From Thalassotalea sp. PP2-459 (GTDB lineage Bacteria; Pseudomonadota; Gammaproteobacteria; Enterobacterales; Alteromonadaceae), in contig NZ_MKQD01000085.1 in assembly GCF_001913705.1 (NCBI RefSeq), positions 1-64,000 of the forward strand: a DNA stretch of 64,000 bases, in the 5' to 3' direction. Shown here piece after piece: positions 61,632 to 64,000 of this stretch. Position numbers and translations under genes: made by a program. The notes beneath the pieces were generated by a model. It had not been told where the DNA came from, ran no database searches, and worked only from the letters and a program-made list of their open reading frames with translations. How positions within the stretch are numbered: the stretch's first letter is position 1; every line of letters begins with the position of its first letter.

Positions 61632-62588
61632 TTAACGATAATAATCGCTAATTGCTGTGACAAACGCGTTAACGTTTTCCGCTGCTAACTGATTAATACC
61701 TGCTGCAGCCGCTCTACCGCCACCAGTTGCAAAACGTGCGCAAATATCACCAGCACCTTGTTTGTTAGTTAATGGCGCTCTTAAGCTTACAGTATACGTG
61801 TGATCGAGGTTAAGGGTAAACACAGCATGCGCCTTATTAGGTGTTTTATTCGCAAGTTCATTGCCTAATACACCACTTACACGTCTGGACCAAGGCTCAT
61901 CAGGTAACTCTATAACTTTACAGACGTCATTCTCAGCCAATACTTTTGCCTGTTCAGCATTCGCCATGTCTTGATGATAAGCTTGCTCTAATTGAGAAAA
62001 AACAGAACCTGGTTGGTTAATAATATCGAAAGGGTTTGAATATTTTACCAATTCTCTAAACAGCTGTTCAGGCGTAAAATGCAAATCTTCGAGTGAACTA
62101 CCATAGCCATTATAATTTATATAAATACCGAAACGCTTTAATTGGTCACGTTCATTGGTTGAAAGGTTAAGTTCATCTGACAACGCTTGTGCAGCCTCTA
62201 GCATATTATCACCGTAAGCAGCGGTAATCGCCCACAATGGAAATTGCTGATTCAAATACTGATTAACAATTAACGCCGTACAAGTATTTGCGTCAGTATC
62301 GATATGCGCAGATAAGTTATCGGATGTTGGAATTGAGCTAGGACGATGATGATCAGCATAAAAAACGGTTACATTGTTTGCTAGCAATTCATTCAGAGCT
62401 TCAATGTTTTTTTCCATCGAAATATCTAAAGCCGTTACTGAATGAGCTTTTGCAACATCAACATGTTTTAACAAACTAATATCGCGTTTAACACCTGTGA
62501 TTAAGGTACTTTCTTTAGGATTGGCTAAACGTAGTTGTACTAATGAAATAATACCATCGGCATCGCCATTAAAAATATCGTAATGCAT
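61632..62588 (-). CDS. DHH-family phosphoesterase
   Basis: 318-residue cytoplasmic phosphoesterase. The N-terminal motifs are NGDADG (about 6-11) and DHH (about 76-78 in YADHHRPSS), which bind two metal ions; a C-terminal DHHA1-type region ends with GGGRAAAAGINQL. The frame is open to 62648, but ATG 62588 overlaps the cysC stop as TAATG and gives the correct N terminus. DHH/DHHA1 relatives such as NrnA hydrolyse short oligonucleotides and pAp; coupling to APS kinase makes a pAp-related role attractive but unproved. Confidence 0.8.
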   Translation of the reverse strand: MHYDIFNGDADGIISLVQLRLANPKESTLITGVKRDISLLKHVDVAKAHSVTALDISMEKNIEALNELLANNVTVFYADHHRPSSIPTSDNLSAHIDTDANTCTALIVNQYLNQQFPLWAITAAYGDNMLEAAQALSDELNLSTNERDQLKRFGIYINYNGYGSSLEDLHFTPEQLFRELVKYSNPFDIINQPGSVFSQLEQAYHQDMANAEQAKVLAENDVCKVIELPDEPWSRRVSGVLGNELANKTPNKAHAVFTLNLDHTYTVSLRAPLTNKQGAGDICARFATGGGRAAAAGINQLAAENVNAFVTAISDYYR

Positions 62589-63196
62589 TATGAACCTGTT
62601 GAAATATAATGGTTGTCTTCTAAAAATTGTACAACTTGTTGGGCACATTCAACGATTGTCAATTCTGCCGTTTTAATATGTATTTCTGGTGCCGAAGGGA
62701 TATCATAATCAGAATCAATACCGGTAAAGTCTTTTATTTCTCCGGCACGGGCTTTTTTATACAAGCCTTTTGGATCACGTTGCTCACAGACACTAATCGG
62801 CGTATCAATATACACTTCTAAGAACTCACCCGTTGCTAGTTTTTCACGTGCCATTTTTCTGTCTGACGCAAAAGGTGAAATAAACGCAGTAGAGACAATT
62901 AGCCCCGCATCAACAAACAATTTTGATACTTCACTAATCCGGCGAATATTTTCGATACGATCTTCATCACTAAACGATAAATCACCATTCAAGCCATGTC
63001 GTACATTATCACCATCAAGCAAATACGTATGACATTGACGTTCAAAAAGCAACGCATCCACTGCATTTGCAACCGTAGATTTTCCTGACCCGCTTAAACC
63101 GGTATACCATAATAAACAAGGACGTTGTTTTTTAATATTAGCCCGTTGTACCTTATTAATTTGTTGTTGATGCCAAACGGTATTTTCAGTTTTCAT
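62588..63196 (-). CDS. cysC: Adenylylsulfate kinase
   Basis: Phosphorylates APS to PAPS in sulfate assimilation (202 residues, E. coli 201). The P-loop GLSGSGKST is at about 33-41; DGDNVRHGLNGDLSFSDEDR and the C-terminal FTGIDSDYDIPSAPEI are typical. Downstream it couples to the DHH gene; upstream, 16 bp away, is an SLC13-type permease, so the region looks like a sulfate-assimilation cluster that continues past the window. Confidence 0.96.
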   Translation of the reverse strand: MKTENTVWHQQQINKVQRANIKKQRPCLLWYTGLSGSGKSTVANAVDALLFERQCHTYLLDGDNVRHGLNGDLSFSDEDRIENIRRISEVSKLFVDAGLIVSTAFISPFASDRKMAREKLATGEFLEVYIDTPISVCEQRDPKGLYKKARAGEIKDFTGIDSDYDIPSAPEIHIKTAELTIVECAQQVVQFLEDNHYISTGS

Positions 63197-63212
63197 TTAG
63201 AGGTATCTCACG

Positions 63213-64000
63213 TTAAAAAGGAAAGAAAGTAGGTAACAAAGTTAACACGACAATCGAATAAGCCAATGAAACCGGCACGCCAAATTTCACCACATCAAGC
63301 AACTTATAATTACCCGCATTGTAAACCATAACATTGGTTTGGTAGCCAAAGGGACTAATGAAGCTACCACTTGCGGCAAAAGCAACAGCTAATACGAAGG
63401 GTAATGGACTAACTCCTAAACCTAATGCAATATTATACGCAATAGGAAAAATAAGCGCAGCTGCGGCACTGTTTGTCACTAGCTCTGTAATTAGTAGTGT
63501 AACCACAAAAATCACAATCAACGTGATATAAGCGCTTTGCCCAGCAAGTAAATGCTCAATATAATTTGCTAATAATAACGCCACACCACTTGATTCAAGT
63601 GCTTTAGCTAAAGTAAGCGCCCCTAACACTATCATCCAAATTTCCAGTGGAAAGCGTCGTTTTATTTCATTCACCGTTAAGCAACCCGTAAAAACCAACA
63701 ACGCGATATAAAACATCAATACTTTTAATAAAGATACTTCTGTTAGTACTGACGCCATAACCGCAGCGATAAAACCAAAAACGGTTAACGAATCACGCCA
63801 ACCAGAAAGCATATTATCGGGTTGGTGCCCCGATAAGATGTAAAAGTTCTTACTTAAGTTAGTACGTGTACTAAAGTCATTCCCCACGGCTAATACAAGA
63901 AAGTCGCCAGGTTGAATAATCAATGATCCTAATTTACCTGAAAGCGCCGCACCTTCACGACGAACGGCCACTACAGCAGCATCAAATCTGGCACGAAAGC
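63213..64000 (-). CDS. SLC13-family permease with RCK_C domain (C-terminal part, partial)
   Basis: The frame is open to the window edge, so the N terminus lies beyond 64000; the ATG at 63971 is internal. The visible part begins with the end of a TrkA-C/RCK_C domain (AVRREGAAL, then IIQPGDFLVLAVGNDF), followed by six or seven membrane helices with ITELVTNSAAAALIFPIAYNIA and GSFISPFGYQTNVMVYNAGNY, typical of SLC13 carriers. The cysC neighbour suggests sulfate as substrate. Probably complete at the C terminus. Confidence 0.85.
   Translation of the reverse strand, partial: FRARFDAAVVAVRREGAALSGKLGSLIIQPGDFLVLAVGNDFSTRTNLSKNFYILSGHQPDNMLSGWRDSLTVFGFIAAVMASVLTEVSLLKVLMFYIALLVFTGCLTVNEIKRRFPLEIWMIVLGALTLAKALESSGVALLLANYIEHLLAGQSAYITLIVIFVVTLLITELVTNSAAAALIFPIAYNIALGLGVSPLPFVLAVAFAASGSFISPFGYQTNVMVYNAGNYKLLDVVKFGVPVSLAYSIVVLTLLPTFFPF

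Overview
The window comes from an AT-rich gammaproteobacterium of the Alteromonadales, most likely Colwelliaceae (Colwellia/Thalassotalea-like). I base this on base composition, on gene order shared with Escherichia coli and Shewanella around leuS-lipA and aroC-prmB-smrB-sixA, on the fadIJ / MoxR-VWA-BatD / ECF sigma-DUF3379 neighbourhood, and on the abundance of c-di-GMP genes. I could not run a search, so the genus is an inference. Nearly all of the window is chromosomal core sequence. There is no phage, insertion sequence with a transposase, CRISPR array, rRNA or tRNA that I can recognise.

Layout. (1) 130-14710, minus strand: a complete nuoA-N operon for proton-pumping NADH dehydrogenase (complex I), with fused nuoCD and tightly overlapping genes. 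(2) 14711-15316: a 606-bp spacer with a degenerate intergenic repeat and two perfect ATTGTCGACAAT palindromes, in front of a putative PQ-loop membrane protein. (3) 16239-19255, minus strand: a Lon-like ATP-dependent protease and a YbeL-type zinc-ribbon protein. (4) 19553-32643, plus strand: leuS-lptE-holA-nadD-rsfS-rlmH-mrdA-mrdB-rlpA, then dacA, then ybeD-lipB-lipA. This covers tRNA charging, outer-membrane LPS assembly, replication, NAD synthesis, ribosome maturation, rod-shape wall synthesis and lipoate synthesis. (5) 32655-33404: a solute-binding protein gene broken by one in-frame TAA. (6) 33563-37910: MFS transporter, aroC, prmB, smrB and sixA. (7) 38102-46400: an accessory block lying between sixA and fadJ, which are neighbours in E. 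coli. It holds an M16 metallopeptidase, a 1514-residue propeller/PAS/GGDEF/EAL sensor, a two-gene operon of tiny proteins (one built of near-identical 18-residue repeats) and a small membrane protein. (8) 46582-50024, minus strand: fadJ-fadI with a FadR-like operator just upstream. (9) 50315-57219: MoxR-DUF58-DUF4381-VWA-VWA/TPR-BatD operon, followed by an ECF sigma factor with a DUF3379 partner. (10) 58626-59322: a spacer with two related intergenic repeats, one with complete TA-flanked inverted termini. (11) 59323-64000: an EAL-HDOD protein, galE, a DHH phosphoesterase coupled to cysC, and the 3' part of an SLC13/RCK_C permease that runs off the window.

The most interesting material is the repeat-peptide operon (45721-46110), where two repeat units encode the same 18 residues with eight silent differences, showing selection on the peptide itself. 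Next are the TA-flanked non-coding repeat family, the paired palindromic operators at 15222-15297, and the cysC-coupled DHH phosphoesterase, which could recycle the pAp by-product of sulfate assimilation.
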